Source: Fibrisoma limi BUZ 3 (GTDB lineage Bacteria; Bacteroidota; Bacteroidia; Cytophagales; Spirosomataceae). Taken from it: DNA of 64,000 nt. The DNA lies in NCBI RefSeq assembly GCF_000296815.2, contig NZ_CAIT01000009.1, forward strand, positions 868,001 to 932,000, in the 5' to 3' direction. The notes under the pieces are model-generated. The model had not been told where the DNA came from and did no database searches. It saw nothing but the letters and a program-made list of their open reading frames with translations. Positions within the stretch are counted from its first letter, which is position 1. Every line of letters starts with the position of its first letter. Made by a program: the position numbers and the translations under genes. This document shows positions 45,697 to 55,042 of the stretch, piece after piece.

Positions 45697-48600
45697 TCAA
45701 TACCCCAACACCGGCGCTAACCACCGTTCCACGTCATCAACGCTCATGTTCTTGCGGTGGGCGTAGTCCATCACCTGATCTTTAGTGATTTTACCAACCG
45801 CAAAATACTTTGATTCCGGGTGGCTGAAGTAGAAACCACTGACCGACGAAGCCGGGTACATGGCGAAGCTTTCGGTCAGCTCAATACCAACCTGACCGGC
45901 ATCCAGCAGCTCGAATAGGGTCGCCTTTTCGGTGTGGTCGGGGCAGGCGGGGTAGCCCGGTGCCGGACGAATGCCCCGGTACTCCTCTTTAATCAGGTCT
46001 TCGTTGGTTAGCTGCTCGTCGGTGGCGTAGGGCCAGAACTCTTTGCGGACGCGCTCGTGCATCAACTCGGCGAAGGCTTCAGCCAGCCGGTCAGCAAGCG
46101 CCTTGACCATAATGCTGTTGTAGTCGTCGTGATCGCGCTCGTATTTTTCGAGCAGGGCTTCAATACCAACGCCGGCCGTAACGGCAAATGCTCCGATGTA
46201 GTCTTCGCGACCGCTTTCCAACGGCGCAATGAAGTCAGACAGGCAAAAATTGGGTAAGCCCGGCGCTTTCTGATTCTGTTGCCGCAGGAAGTGCAGCACG
46301 GCTTTGGTATCGTAAATGAGTGCTCCGGCGTTGTTAATCGCCATCACCGACTGCTCGGCTGTCGGTTTACTCATCTTGTACTCAATATGCCGGTGGCTGC
46401 CATGCCGTTCGCAGGGGATATCCCGCACGATCTCTTCAAAGTCATGCAGCAATACGTCGTCGTCGGCTGAGTTGGCGGGGTAGAAACCAACTACGGCCTT
46501 CGCCCTCAACAGCTTCTGATCAATAATCTCCTGCAACAACTGGTTCGCGTCGTCGAATAATTTCTTAGCCTCCGTTCCTACCGTAGCATCATCGAAAATT
46601 TTGGGGTACCTGCCGTGTAACTGCCACGTCTGGAAGAACGGTGTCCAGTCGATGTACTTCGCGATGTCGGCCAACGGGTAATCATGAAAATACTGATTAC
46701 CCAAAAACGCGGGTTTCACTGGTTCAAAATCAGACCAGTTGATAGCTGTGCGGTTGTCGCGGGCCTTATCGATGGTCAGTAAGTTCTTTTCTTTCTGCCG
46801 CTTGGCGTGGTCTTCCCTCAGTTTCACGTATTCCGCTTTAATCTCCTGGAAGATCTGCTCTCTGGTACCTTTCGTTTCGCTCACCAACCGACCGGCCACC
46901 GGTACGCTCCGGCTGGCGTCCAGTACATGAATAACTGGTCCGGAGTAATGCGGATCGATCTTAACGGCCGTGTGAATCCGCGACGTAGTGGCGCCACCGA
47001 TCAGCAACGGAATCGTAAAGCCCTGCCGCTCCATTTCCTTCGCCACACCAACCATTTCGTCCAGCGACGGCGTAATCAGACCACTCAGACCAATGATGTC
47101 GACGTTGTGCCTCCGGGCTTCGTCCAGAATCTTCTGTGTCGGCACCATTACGCCGAGGTCGATGATTTCGTAGTTGTTGCAGCCCAGCACGACGCCGACA
47201 ATGTTTTTGCCAATGTCGTGAACGTCGCCTTTCACGGTGGCCAGCAGGATTTTACCCGCCGATTGCCCAGCCCCCGATTTCTCGGCTTCGATGAATGGCG
47301 TCAGGTAAGCCACGGCCTTTTTCATCACCCGCGCCGACTTTACCACCTGCGGCAGGAACATCTTGCCTTCGCCAAACAGGTCGCCGACTACGTTCATACC
47401 GTCCATGAGTGGTCCTTCAATGACCTGAAGCGGGCGGTCGTATTGCAAACGGGCTTCTTCTACGTCCTGGTCGATGTAGTCGGTAATGCCTTTGATCAAC
47501 GCGTGCTTCAACCGCTCAGCGGCTGACTCATTACGCCAAGCATTGTCCTGTACCACCTCTTTGCCCTTCGCTTTTACGGTTTCGGCAAACTCAACCAACC
47601 GCTCGGTTGCATCGGGTCGGCGGTTCAGCAAGACGTCTTCGCAGCGCTCCAGCAGGTCTTTCGGGATTTCGTCGTACACCGCCAACTGCCCGGCGTTGAC
47701 GATCCCCATGTCCAGTCCGGCTTTGATGGCGTGATAGAGGAACGCCGAGTGCATCGCTTCCCGAACGGGATCATTGCCCCGGAAGCTGAACGAAATATTG
47801 GATACCCCACCGCTCACCTTCGCCAACGGCAGGTTTTCTTTGATCCAGCGCGTAGCATTGATGAAGTCGACGGCGTAGTTGTTATGCTCTTCGATACCGG
47901 TCGCGACGGTCAGGATGTTGGGGTCGAAGATGATGTCCTGCGGAGCAAAGCCAACTTTATCGACCAGAATTCGGTACGCCCGTTCGCAGATTTCGATCCG
48001 GCGCTCGTACGAATCCGCCTGGCCTACTTCGTCAAACGCCATCACAACCGCAGCGGCACCGTAGCGTCTCACCAGTTGCGCCCGCTCAATGAAAGCCTCC
48101 TCGCCTTCTTTTAACGAAATAGAATTGACAATAGCCTTCCCCTGCACGCATTTCAGCCCCGCTTCGATCACCTCCCACTTTGAGGAGTCGATCATGATGG
48201 GCACGCGGGCAATGTCCGGCTCGGCAGCAATCAGATTCAGGAAAGTCGTCATGGCCTCCACCGAATCGAGCATGCCTTCGTCCATGTTGATGTCGATGAC
48301 CTGCGCGCCGTTCTCGACCTGCTGACGGGCCACCGACAAAGCCGCATCGTAGTCGCCAGCCTTGATCATCCGGGCAAACGCCTTTGAACCCGTTACGTTG
48401 GTCCGCTCGCCGATGTTGACAAAGTTGGTCTGCTCCGTGATTTTCAGCGGCTCCAGACCACTCAGTTTCTGATAGGGCTTTTGCTCCGGTTTCGGACGGG
48501 GCGCGTACTTGGCAACGGCCTGCGCAATAGCCCGAATGTGGTCCGGCGTTGACCCGCAGCAGCCACCGACAATATTCACGAACCCATCCTGCACAAAACC

Positions 48601-49479
48601 TTCAATCTGGGCAGCCATTTCATCGGGCGACTGGTCGTATTCACCCATTTCGTTCGGCAAACCGGCATTTGGGTACGCCGACGTAAAGAATGGAGACTCT
48701 TTTGCCAGGGTCTGCACGTAGGGCCGCAGTAACTCAGCCCCCATGGCGCAGTTCAGACCGATGCTAAGCAGTGGCAAATGCGATACGGAGTACAAAAAAG
48801 CCTCGGTTGTCTGCCCCGACAACGTCCGTCCCGACGCATCGGTGATGGTTCCCGAAATCATGATCGGCAGCGGTTTCCGACCTTTATCCGCAAAGTACTT
48901 ATCGATAGCAAACAGAGCCGCCTTGGCGTTCAGCGTATCGGTAATGGTCTCAACCAGCAGCACATCCGCTCCGCCCTCGACCAACCCTGCAACCTGGGTA
49001 TAAAAAGCCTCGACCAACTGATCGAAGGTAATAGCGCGGTACCCCGGATTGTTCACGTCGGGCGACATGGACGCCAGTCGGGTGGTTGGCCCCATCGCAC
49101 CGGCCACGAACCGTGGTTTGTCGGGCGTCTGGCGGGTTACGTCATCAGCCACTTCCTTCGCAATCTTCGCCGACTGGTAATTCAGCTCATACACCAGATC
49201 CTCCATGTAGTAGTCGGCCTGAGCGACCCACGTACCGCTGAAGGTATTGGTTTCGATGATGTCGGCACCGGCATCCAGATATTGCCGGTGAATTTCCTGA
49301 ATGATGTGGGGCTGAGTGATCGACAAGAGGTCGTTGTTGCCTTTCACATCGTGTGGAAAATCCTTGAATCGCTCACCCCGATAATCAGCTTCGGTCAGTT
49401 GATAGCGTTGGATCATCGTTCCCATGGCGCCGTCGAGAACGAGAATGCGTTGTTGCAGGAGGTCGGTAATCGATTTCAA
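45697..49479 (-). CDS. metH: Cobalamin-dependent methionine synthase
   Basis: The enzyme methylates homocysteine with methyl-tetrahydrofolate through methylcobalamin. Domains in order: homocysteine/zinc domain (1-330, Cys pair GGCCGSTP near 304), pterin-binding domain (about 350-620), cap and cobalamin domain (DVHDIGKN with the axial His near 752), and AdoMet reactivation domain (about 910-1260, [15 protein letters not shown]). The reading frame starts with TTG at 49479 ([20 protein letters not shown] after initiation); a stop codon lies shortly upstream and no ATG occurs before residue 19, so TTG is the real start. A SAM-I riboswitch precedes it. Confidence 0.96.
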   Translation of the reverse strand: MKSITDLLQQRILVLDGAMGTMIQRYQLTEADYRGERFKDFPHDVKGNNDLLSITQPHIIQEIHRQYLDAGADIIETNTFSGTWVAQADYYMEDLVYELNYQSAKIAKEVADDVTRQTPDKPRFVAGAMGPTTRLASMSPDVNNPGYRAITFDQLVEAFYTQVAGLVEGGADVLLVETITDTLNAKAALFAIDKYFADKGRKPLPIMISGTITDASGRTLSGQTTEAFLYSVSHLPLLSIGLNCAMGAELLRPYVQTLAKESPFFTSAYPNAGLPNEMGEYDQSPDEMAAQIEGFVQDGFVNIVGGCCGSTPDHIRAIAQAVAKYAPRPKPEQKPYQKLSGLEPLKITEQTNFVNIGERTNVTGSKAFARMIKAGDYDAALSVARQQVENGAQVIDINMDEGMLDSVEAMTTFLNLIAAEPDIARVPIMIDSSKWEVIEAGLKCVQGKAIVNSISLKEGEEAFIERAQLVRRYGAAAVVMAFDEVGQADSYERRIEICERAYRILVDKVGFAPQDIIFDPNILTVATGIEEHNNYAVDFINATRWIKENLPLAKVSGGVSNISFSFRGNDPVREAMHSAFLYHAIKAGLDMGIVNAGQLAVYDEIPKDLLERCEDVLLNRRPDATERLVEFAETVKAKGKEVVQDNAWRNESAAERLKHALIKGITDYIDQDVEEARLQYDRPLQVIEGPLMDGMNVVGDLFGEGKMFLPQVVKSARVMKKAVAYLTPFIEAEKSGAGQSAGKILLATVKGDVHDIGKNIVGVVLGCNNYEIIDLGVMVPTQKILDEARRHNVDIIGLSGLITPSLDEMVGVAKEMERQGFTIPLLIGGATTSRIHTAVKIDPHYSGPVIHVLDASRSVPVAGRLVSETKGTREQIFQEIKAEYVKLREDHAKRQKEKNLLTIDKARDNRTAINWSDFEPVKPAFLGNQYFHDYPLADIAKYIDWTPFFQTWQLHGRYPKIFDDATVGTEAKKLFDDANQLLQEIIDQKLLRAKAVVGFYPANSADDDVLLHDFEEIVRDIPCERHGSHRHIEYKMSKPTAEQSVMAINNAGALIYDTKAVLHFLRQQNQKAPGLPNFCLSDFIAPLESGREDYIGAFAVTAGVGIEALLEKYERDHDDYNSIMVKALADRLAEAFAELMHERVRKEFWPYATDEQLTNEDLIKEEYRGIRPAPGYPACPDHTEKATLFELLDAGQVGIELTESFAMYPASSVSGFYFSHPESKYFAVGKITKDQVMDYAHRKNMSVDDVERWLAPVLGY

Positions 49480-49495
49480 GCGTGTATTATGTTAG

Positions 49496-49526
49496 CAGGT
49501 ATCGTCTTAACAGGCATCATACCTGT
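49496..49526 (-). other. Alternative hairpins before the metH start
   Basis: CAGGTAT (49496-49502) can pair with ATACCTG (49519-49525), while ACAGG (49510-49514) can pair with CCTGT (49522-49526). The two exclude each other. They lie between the riboswitch and the TTG start and might carry the switch to translation. This is a reading of the sequence only. Confidence 0.3.
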
Positions 49527-49589
49527 ATTCGTTTCACTCGTTAAAAAAGGGGCTTATCAGAAAACAGGAGAAGGCAGCAAATCAGCTAA

Positions 49590-49696
49590 CTTATCTGTCC
49601 CCGCAGCGAACTGGGGTGGAACGTGGCACCGTTTCCGTTTCGCCGGTCGGTTGCCAAGACATCGTTGGGTCCATTCCCTCCGTCTTTCTGGATAAG
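49590..49696 (-). ncRNA. SAM-I riboswitch (S-box) upstream of metH
   Basis: On the minus strand the aptamer opens CTTATCCAGAAAGACGGAGG and closes with GATAAG, forming P1. Inside are the conserved GGAGGGA, GATG..GGCAACC (kink-turn and J regions) and GGTGCCA..TTCC, then a P4 stem CCCC..GGGG. SAM binding should lower metH expression. A second GATAAG followed by CCCCTTTTTT lies downstream (49545-49558) and could compete with P1. I did not find a clear stem for an intrinsic terminator. Confidence 0.9.
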
Positions 49697-49704
49697 CAAT
49701 CATA

Positions 49705-49734
49705 CAAAGGTACTGCATTCAGCCTTTATACCAA
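49705..49734 (-). promoter_or_regulatory. Promoter of the metH riboswitch transcript
   Basis: On the minus strand TTG (49734-49732), a 19-nt spacer and TACCTTTG (49712-49705) match the Bacteroidota consensus. Transcription would begin right at the aptamer. Confidence 0.8.
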
Positions 49735-49766
49735 AAAACCGTTACTTTTGGCGCGTTACTTAATTA

Positions 49767-49854
49767 GCGAAAGAGTGAAAGAGTGAAAGAGCGAACGCTT
49801 TGCAGAAATCTGTTTGTTCTTTCACTCTTTTACTCTTTCACTCTTTCACTCTTT
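49767..49854. repeat. Intergenic inverted repeat of GAAAGAGT words before ppx
   Basis: The arm 49767-49796 (GCGAAAGAGTGAAAGAG...) faces 49816-49854 (...CTTTCACTCTTTCACTCTTT) around a 19-nt loop. The right arm ends 6 nt before the ATG at 49861. The same words form the repeat at 60361-60484. Confidence 0.85.
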
Positions 49855-49860
49855 GGATAA

Positions 49861-50751
49861 ATGAAACTTGCTGCCATCGACATTGGCTCCAACGCAGCCC
49901 GCTTACAAATCTCAACGGTTTTACACGTAGACGATATCACTAGCTTTAAGCGCGTTGAATACGTGCGTTTTCCGTTGCGGCTGGGCCACGACGTTTTTAC
50001 CTTCGGCGAACTGACGCCCGAAAGTGAAGCCCGCACGACCAAACTGATGCAGGTGTACAAACTGCTGATGGAACTGCATGAGGTAGAAGGCTATATGGCC
50101 TGCGCTACGTCGGCTATGCGCGAATCGAAAAACGGCCCTGAGGTTGTTCACCGCATCGAAGCCGCTACGGGTATCAAAATTCACATCATCGACGGTCAGA
50201 AAGAAGCCGAACTGATCAACAACGTAGTGGTTCAGGCGCTGGACGACCGGCAATATCTGCACATTGATGTAGGCGGTGGCAGCACTGAACTGAACGTATA
50301 CCTGAACCGGCAGAAAACGGCATCCCGGTCGTTCAAGATCGGCTCCGTACGACTGCTGGAGGGTAAAGAAACCAAAGGAGCCTGGCACAAGATTGAGGAC
50401 TGGGTAGAAGAACACGTCGATGCCTCCAGAGAACTCATTGCGGTGGGAACCGGTGGCAACATCAGCAAGCTCTTTAATCTGGCCGCCAAAACCAGCGAAT
50501 TGAGTACATCACTGGCCGAGATCGAGCGTATTCGCAACTACATTGCCGGTTTCAATCTCGACGACCGGATCAACAAACTTCGCCTGAATGCCGACCGGGC
50601 CGATGTGATCGTTCCGGCCGCCGACATCTACATATCAGTGATGAAATGGGCCGGAGCCAGCGAAATCACGGTTCCTGATGTGGGGCTGAAAGATGGCATC
50701 ATTCAGTTAGTTTATTCGCAACTGGCCAAAAAGAAACGCCTGCCGCTGTAG
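49861..50751 (+). CDS. ppx: Ppx/GppA-family phosphatase
   Basis: This actin-fold phosphatase of 296 residues has both nucleotide/phosphate loops: AAIDIGSNAARLQIS at the N-terminus and HIDVGGGSTELNVY near 140. The family removes phosphate from polyphosphate or from pppGpp. It is the short two-domain form without the HD-like C-terminus. It is followed after 15 nt by the FemAB-like gene and could be unrelated to the glycan genes beyond sharing a transcript. Confidence 0.85.
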   Translation: MKLAAIDIGSNAARLQISTVLHVDDITSFKRVEYVRFPLRLGHDVFTFGELTPESEARTTKLMQVYKLLMELHEVEGYMACATSAMRESKNGPEVVHRIEAATGIKIHIIDGQKEAELINNVVVQALDDRQYLHIDVGGGSTELNVYLNRQKTASRSFKIGSVRLLEGKETKGAWHKIEDWVEEHVDASRELIAVGTGGNISKLFNLAAKTSELSTSLAEIERIRNYIAGFNLDDRINKLRLNADRADVIVPAADIYISVMKWAGASEITVPDVGLKDGIIQLVYSQLAKKKRLPL

Positions 50752-50766
50752 CCCGTCAAAACGCTT

Positions 50767-51714
50767 GTGACACCGTACGTAATTGTAAAGCAGTATAACC
50801 CACAGCTTTGGGATATCCCGGTTTATGCCCAACCGGGTTTTCTCTTTAATGAGGGTACGCACCTCCGCCAGCAGGAAGGCGGCTTCCATTTGATAACGGC
50901 GCTCAATCAGGTTACCCGGCAAGCGGAAGCCCGGTGCGCTTTATTCACGCGGGCGGAGCAGGTTGTCAGTCCCGGGGCGGCTCCGTTCGGGTCTGTAGAA
51001 TTTACCAAAGCTCTGCCCGAAGCCGTACTCGACGGACTTGTGCAGACGATCCAGGAAACGGCTCAGGAATCTGGTCTTCGCACGCTCCGACTTGTTAACT
51101 ATCCGCATTGTTACGCCCCTGAACAAGCCAGCCGGTTGGCCGATACGTTACTAGCCCAGGGCTTTCGGTTGATCGGCGCTGACCAGAATCAGTTTTTACC
51201 CGTAGGAGCGGGTTCGTTCGAGCGGGCCATCGACCCATCGGAACGTCGGCGGCTGATGAAATGCCGCCGGGCCGGTTTTCGATTCGGTCATTGGGAGTGC
51301 CCGGCGATTGACGAGGTACTATCGTTTCTGCAAACAACCCGCCAGCAACAGGGCTACCGGCTCACGATCCAGCCCGAACGGCTAACCCATCTGCTGGCTA
51401 CCTTTCCCGACCAGTTTCCGGTGTTTGCCGTTTGGGATGGCGATTGTCTGGCGGCTCTGGCAGTAGCCGTGCGGGTACGTGCCGACATCCTGTATAATTT
51501 CCTGCCTGCTTCGCACTCTGACTACCGGACGTACAGCCCGATGGTGATGCTCACCGACGGCTTGTTCGCCTATTGCCAGCACCACCAGATACGGTTGCTT
51601 GATCTGGGCATTTCGGTGGACAGCGACCGGCAGCCGAAGCTTAGCCTGATGCGTTTCAAGCGTAACCTGGGAGCCTTGGATTCGCCCAAACTTGTCTTTG
51701 AGAAAGCCCTATGA
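50767..51714 (+). CDS. FemAB/BioF2-like GNAT acyltransferase
   Basis: The 315-residue protein starts with GTG. Its second half (RRLMKCRRAGFRFGHWECP, FPVFAVWDGDCLAALAVAV, YRTYSPMVMLTDGLFAYC, LLDLGIS) matches the C-terminal GNAT domain of FemAB-like proteins that acylate amino sugars or peptides. The first half is a degenerate GNAT fold. Its place ahead of the pseudaminic acid genes suggests glycan acylation, but this is inferred from context. Confidence 0.6.
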   Translation: MTPYVIVKQYNPQLWDIPVYAQPGFLFNEGTHLRQQEGGFHLITALNQVTRQAEARCALFTRAEQVVSPGAAPFGSVEFTKALPEAVLDGLVQTIQETAQESGLRTLRLVNYPHCYAPEQASRLADTLLAQGFRLIGADQNQFLPVGAGSFERAIDPSERRRLMKCRRAGFRFGHWECPAIDEVLSFLQTTRQQQGYRLTIQPERLTHLLATFPDQFPVFAVWDGDCLAALAVAVRVRADILYNFLPASHSDYRTYSPMVMLTDGLFAYCQHHQIRLLDLGISVDSDRQPKLSLMRFKRNLGALDSPKLVFEKAL

Positions 51715-51793
51715 CCCTTGGGCGGCTCGTGTCGATCTGCCTTTTTTTTCGTTATTTTGTGTAAAAAAGAGGTACTTACTACGTGCCGCCTGA

Positions 51794-52717
51794 ATGATTG
51801 AATCTCTTTATACTTCGGTAAGTCGATTCATAAGCGAGTTTTTTGCGTCGCTGTTATCGCTGGTCAAAGTGGCCATCCGTGCCCGACACGCCACTCGTTT
51901 GCCACCGAGCGAACTACCCACCTGTTCGGTGTTGGGCAACGGTCCTTCTTTGAACGAATCCCTGGAGAAACACTTTGCTTTTATCAAATCTACGGAGATC
52001 GTTTGCGTCAATAACTTCGCCCACGCGGAGGTTTTTACCCGTCTGCAACCGCAGCACTACGTCATTTCCGATCCGAATTACTTTGTCTTTACAGAGCAGA
52101 CAACCGACCGCGAGGACATCCGGCAGACCATCAACATTTTTCGGGAACGTGTCGACTGGCCTATGACGCTCTACGTGCCCCATTTTGCCAAAGGCTCGTA
52201 CGTAATCCGGCAGATTGAACGCGATAACAGCCCCATTCGGGTCATTTACTTCAACTACACCGTTGTCGATGGTTTCCGATGGTTGAAGTACTGGCTGTAC
52301 GCAAACGGCCTGGGTATACCGCAGTCGCAGACGGTGATCATTGCCGCGCTGGCTCTGATGATCAACCGAAAATTCAGGACTATTTACCTGTTTGGAGCTG
52401 ATACATCGTGGCATGAACAGATCCGGCTGAATGACCAGAATCAGTTGCTGATCAAGCAGATTCATTTCTACGACAAGCCGAAAGATGTACGTCACGAACC
52501 GGTCTACGCCGATGCTGAGCGGAAACGCACTTTTTCAATGGCCTCACAGTTTCTATCGTTACACAAGGCGTTTCGCGGGTACGAGAACCTGCGGGATTAC
52601 GCCGACTACCGTGGCGTTACGATTCTGAACGCGAGTGCTAAAAGTTACATTGATGCCTTTGAGCGGATTATCCCCGACCAGGTTGCCCCGAACCAGGTAG
52701 TTATTCGTGAAAATTAA
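51794..52717 (+). CDS. DUF115 (Maf-like) protein, putative nonulosonic acid transferase
   Basis: The central part begins with SVLGNGPSLNESLEKH, the glycine-rich motif of DUF115 and motility accessory factors, followed by VCVNNFAH, HYVISDPNYF and IYLFGADTSWHEQ. In Campylobacter and related bacteria Maf proteins attach pseudaminic or legionaminic acid to flagellin. No flagellar gene is here, so the acceptor would be another surface glycan or protein. The N-terminal 35 residues are amphipathic. It precedes pseB. Confidence 0.6.
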   Translation: MIESLYTSVSRFISEFFASLLSLVKVAIRARHATRLPPSELPTCSVLGNGPSLNESLEKHFAFIKSTEIVCVNNFAHAEVFTRLQPQHYVISDPNYFVFTEQTTDREDIRQTINIFRERVDWPMTLYVPHFAKGSYVIRQIERDNSPIRVIYFNYTVVDGFRWLKYWLYANGLGIPQSQTVIIAALALMINRKFRTIYLFGADTSWHEQIRLNDQNQLLIKQIHFYDKPKDVRHEPVYADAERKRTFSMASQFLSLHKAFRGYENLRDYADYRGVTILNASAKSYIDAFERIIPDQVAPNQVVIREN

Positions 52718-52718
52718 C

Positions 52719-52780
52719 CTGTCGGGATGATACGTGGTGGTCTGTACAGAACGTCTGACCACCACGTATCATCCCGACAG
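52719..52780. repeat. Intergenic inverted repeat with perfect 24-bp arms before pseB
   Basis: CTGTCGGGATGATACGTGG.. (52719-52742) and its exact inverse (52757-52780) enclose a 14-nt loop. It ends 13 nt before the pseB ATG. No T tract follows the stem. Confidence 0.9.
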
Positions 52781-52793
52781 CAATCTCTAAAAC

Positions 52794-53810
52794 ATGCTTG
52801 ATTTAACAGGAAAATCGATTCTCATTACCGGTGGTACCGGCTCATTCGGCAAGAAGTTCGTTGAGATGGTATACCAGCGTTATCCCAATATTCGCCGGCT
52901 GGTGGTGTACTCTCGCGATGAATTGAAGCAGTTCGAAATGTCGCAGCATTACCCACAGTCAACCTACAAATCCATCCGGTTCTTCATTGGCGACGTACGC
53001 GACGGCGAGCGCCTGAAGCGGGCCTGCGAGGGTGTCGACATCATCGTTCACGCAGCGGCCCTGAAACAAGTGCCTGCGGCTGAATACAACCCGATGGAGT
53101 GCATCAAAACCAACGTATTCGGGGCCGAGAACGTAATCAACGCAGCCCTGGACAACGGCGTTCAGCGCGTCGTAGCGCTTTCCACCGATAAAGCAGCGGC
53201 CCCGATTAATCTGTACGGTGCCACTAAGCTCTGCTCAGACAAGCTATTTGTGGCCGCCAACAACATGAAGGGTAGCCGCGATCTGCGTTTTTCGGTCGTG
53301 CGCTACGGCAACGTAATCGGCTCGCGGGGGTCCGTAGTACCGTTCTTTCTGGACAAGCGTAAGGAGGGGGTTTTGCCTATTACACACCCCGATATGACAC
53401 GGTTTAATATCTCGCTGGAAGAAGGCGTTGAGATGGTGCTGTATGCACTCGAAAACGCCTGGGGCGGGGAGATTTTTGTTCCCAAGATTCCATCGTACCG
53501 CATCACTGAAGTAGCCACGGCCATCGCACCTGACGCCAGACAGGAGATCATTGGGGTTCGGCCGGGCGAGAAGCTTCACGAAGAGATGATTACGGAAACC
53601 GACTCGCTGAACACCGTAGAAACCGACAAGTATTACGTTATCACACCATCGACCCCGACGTGGAGCGTTGATGAGTATTTAAAAGCCTTCAACGGCAGGC
53701 GCGTCGAAATGGGTTTCAAATACAATTCAGGTACGAACACCGACTGGCTCAACGTTGGTCAGATTCGGGAGCAGATCCGGCTGCACGTTGACCCGGCGTT
53801 TGCGGTGTAA
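52794..53810 (+). CDS. pseB: UDP-GlcNAc 4,6-dehydratase (inverting)
   Basis: The first step of pseudaminic acid synthesis: it removes water and inverts C5 of UDP-GlcNAc. The Rossmann motif ITGGTGSFGKKF is at residues 9-20, the family stretch VYSRDELKQFEMS follows, ALSTDKAAAPINLYGATK holds the catalytic Asp, Lys and Tyr, and NVFGAENV is typical of short-chain dehydratases of this type. Length 338 is usual. pseC follows. Confidence 0.93.
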   Translation: MLDLTGKSILITGGTGSFGKKFVEMVYQRYPNIRRLVVYSRDELKQFEMSQHYPQSTYKSIRFFIGDVRDGERLKRACEGVDIIVHAAALKQVPAAEYNPMECIKTNVFGAENVINAALDNGVQRVVALSTDKAAAPINLYGATKLCSDKLFVAANNMKGSRDLRFSVVRYGNVIGSRGSVVPFFLDKRKEGVLPITHPDMTRFNISLEEGVEMVLYALENAWGGEIFVPKIPSYRITEVATAIAPDARQEIIGVRPGEKLHEEMITETDSLNTVETDKYYVITPSTPTWSVDEYLKAFNGRRVEMGFKYNSGTNTDWLNVGQIREQIRLHVDPAFAV

Positions 53811-53868
53811 GGTGGGCGAAACTCCACCAGATTAAGTGACATTAAAAGCGGGTTGCCACCCGCCTTAC
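53807..53868. repeat. Inverted repeat filling the pseB-pseC gap
   Basis: GTAAGGTGGG (53807-53816), which includes the pseB stop codon, pairs with CCCGCCTTAC (53859-53868) with one G-T wobble. An inner hairpin GCGGGT/ACCCGC lies at 53848-53863. It ends 2 nt before the pseC ATG. Confidence 0.7.
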
Positions 53869-53870
53869 TG

Positions 53871-55037
53871 ATGAACAACCCCATCCCATACGGCCGCCAG
53901 CACATTACGGACGAGGACATTGCCGCCGTCGTTGAGGTGCTGCGGTCGCCTTATCTGACGCAGGGGCCGGCCATCGGCCAGTTCGAGCAGGCCTTTGCTA
54001 ACTACATTGGGGCAAAATACGCCGTCGCGGTGGCCAATGGTACGGCGGCCCTGCACCTGTGCTGCCTGGCACTAGGCGTTACCGAAGGAACAAAAGTTAT
54101 TACCACCCCAATTACGTTCTCTGCTTCGGCAAACTGCGTACGCTACTGTGGCGGTGAGGTGCATTTTGCGGATGTTAATCCAGAAACTATTCTCCTTGAT
54201 GTAAACGCCGTACGTGCCCTGCTGGAACAACATCCGAAAGGGACATTCTCAGGCATTATACCAGTCGATTTTGCAGGCTACCCGGTCGATATGGCTGCAT
54301 TTCGCGAACTGGCCGACGAGTACGGTCTGTGGCTTCTGGAAGATAGCTGCCACGCGCCGGGTGGGTCGTTCACGGACCAACACGGCGTTGTTCATCGCTG
54401 CGGGGATAGCTCGCTGGCCGAACTGGCTATTTTTAGCTTTCACCCTGTCAAGCATATTGCGGCCGGTGAGGGAGGCATGATTACAACGAACGACGAGGAG
54501 TTGTATAATCACCTGCTTCGGCTCCGTACGCACGGCATCACCAGCAAACCAGAGCAACTGCTTGAACCGTCGCCCGGCGGCTGGTACATGGAGTTACAGG
54601 AGCTTGGCTATAATTACCGGCTGACGGATATGCAGGCAGCCCTGGGCCTCAGTCAGCTAAGCCGGGTCGATGCGATGATGGAACGCCGTCGCGAACTGGC
54701 CACCCGCTACGATGCCGCTTTTGCCGGAATGTCGGTGCAGACGATCATTCCACCGGCTGGCGTTGGGCACGCGTATCACCTGTACGTGATTCAGGTCGAC
54801 GACCGCAAAGGGCTGTATGATTTTCTGCGGGCGAGGAATATTTATGCGCAGGTTCACTACATTCCGGTGCATACCATGCCGTACTATCGCCAGTTCGGCT
54901 GGAAGCCCGCCGACTTTCCAAATGCCGAGCGGTATTACGATCGTTGCCTGAGTTTACCCATGTTCCCAACGCTGACGAACGAGGAGCAGGATTACGTGAT
55001 TGAGTCGGTGCTTGAGTTTATCAACGCGCCTAACTGA
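53871..55037 (+). CDS. pseC: UDP-4-keto-sugar aminotransferase
   Basis: This PLP enzyme aminates C4 of the PseB product. The start MNNPIPYGRQHITDEDIAAV is the family form; the frame could be read from 53853, but that overlaps the hairpin. It has VANGTAALHLCCLALG, LLEDSCHAPGG and the Schiff-base Lys in FSFHPVKHIAAGEGG. Length is 388. It ends 5 nt before the large membrane protein gene. Confidence 0.92.
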   Translation: MNNPIPYGRQHITDEDIAAVVEVLRSPYLTQGPAIGQFEQAFANYIGAKYAVAVANGTAALHLCCLALGVTEGTKVITTPITFSASANCVRYCGGEVHFADVNPETILLDVNAVRALLEQHPKGTFSGIIPVDFAGYPVDMAAFRELADEYGLWLLEDSCHAPGGSFTDQHGVVHRCGDSSLAELAIFSFHPVKHIAAGEGGMITTNDEELYNHLLRLRTHGITSKPEQLLEPSPGGWYMELQELGYNYRLTDMQAALGLSQLSRVDAMMERRRELATRYDAAFAGMSVQTIIPPAGVGHAYHLYVIQVDDRKGLYDFLRARNIYAQVHYIPVHTMPYYRQFGWKPADFPNAERYYDRCLSLPMFPTLTNEEQDYVIESVLEFINAPN

Positions 55038-55042
55038 TTTTT

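Noticed and set aside
49767-49854. Regular short repeats that look like a CRISPR array
   Set aside because: The words are 8-9 bp without unique spacers, and they form an inverted repeat. No cas gene is present.
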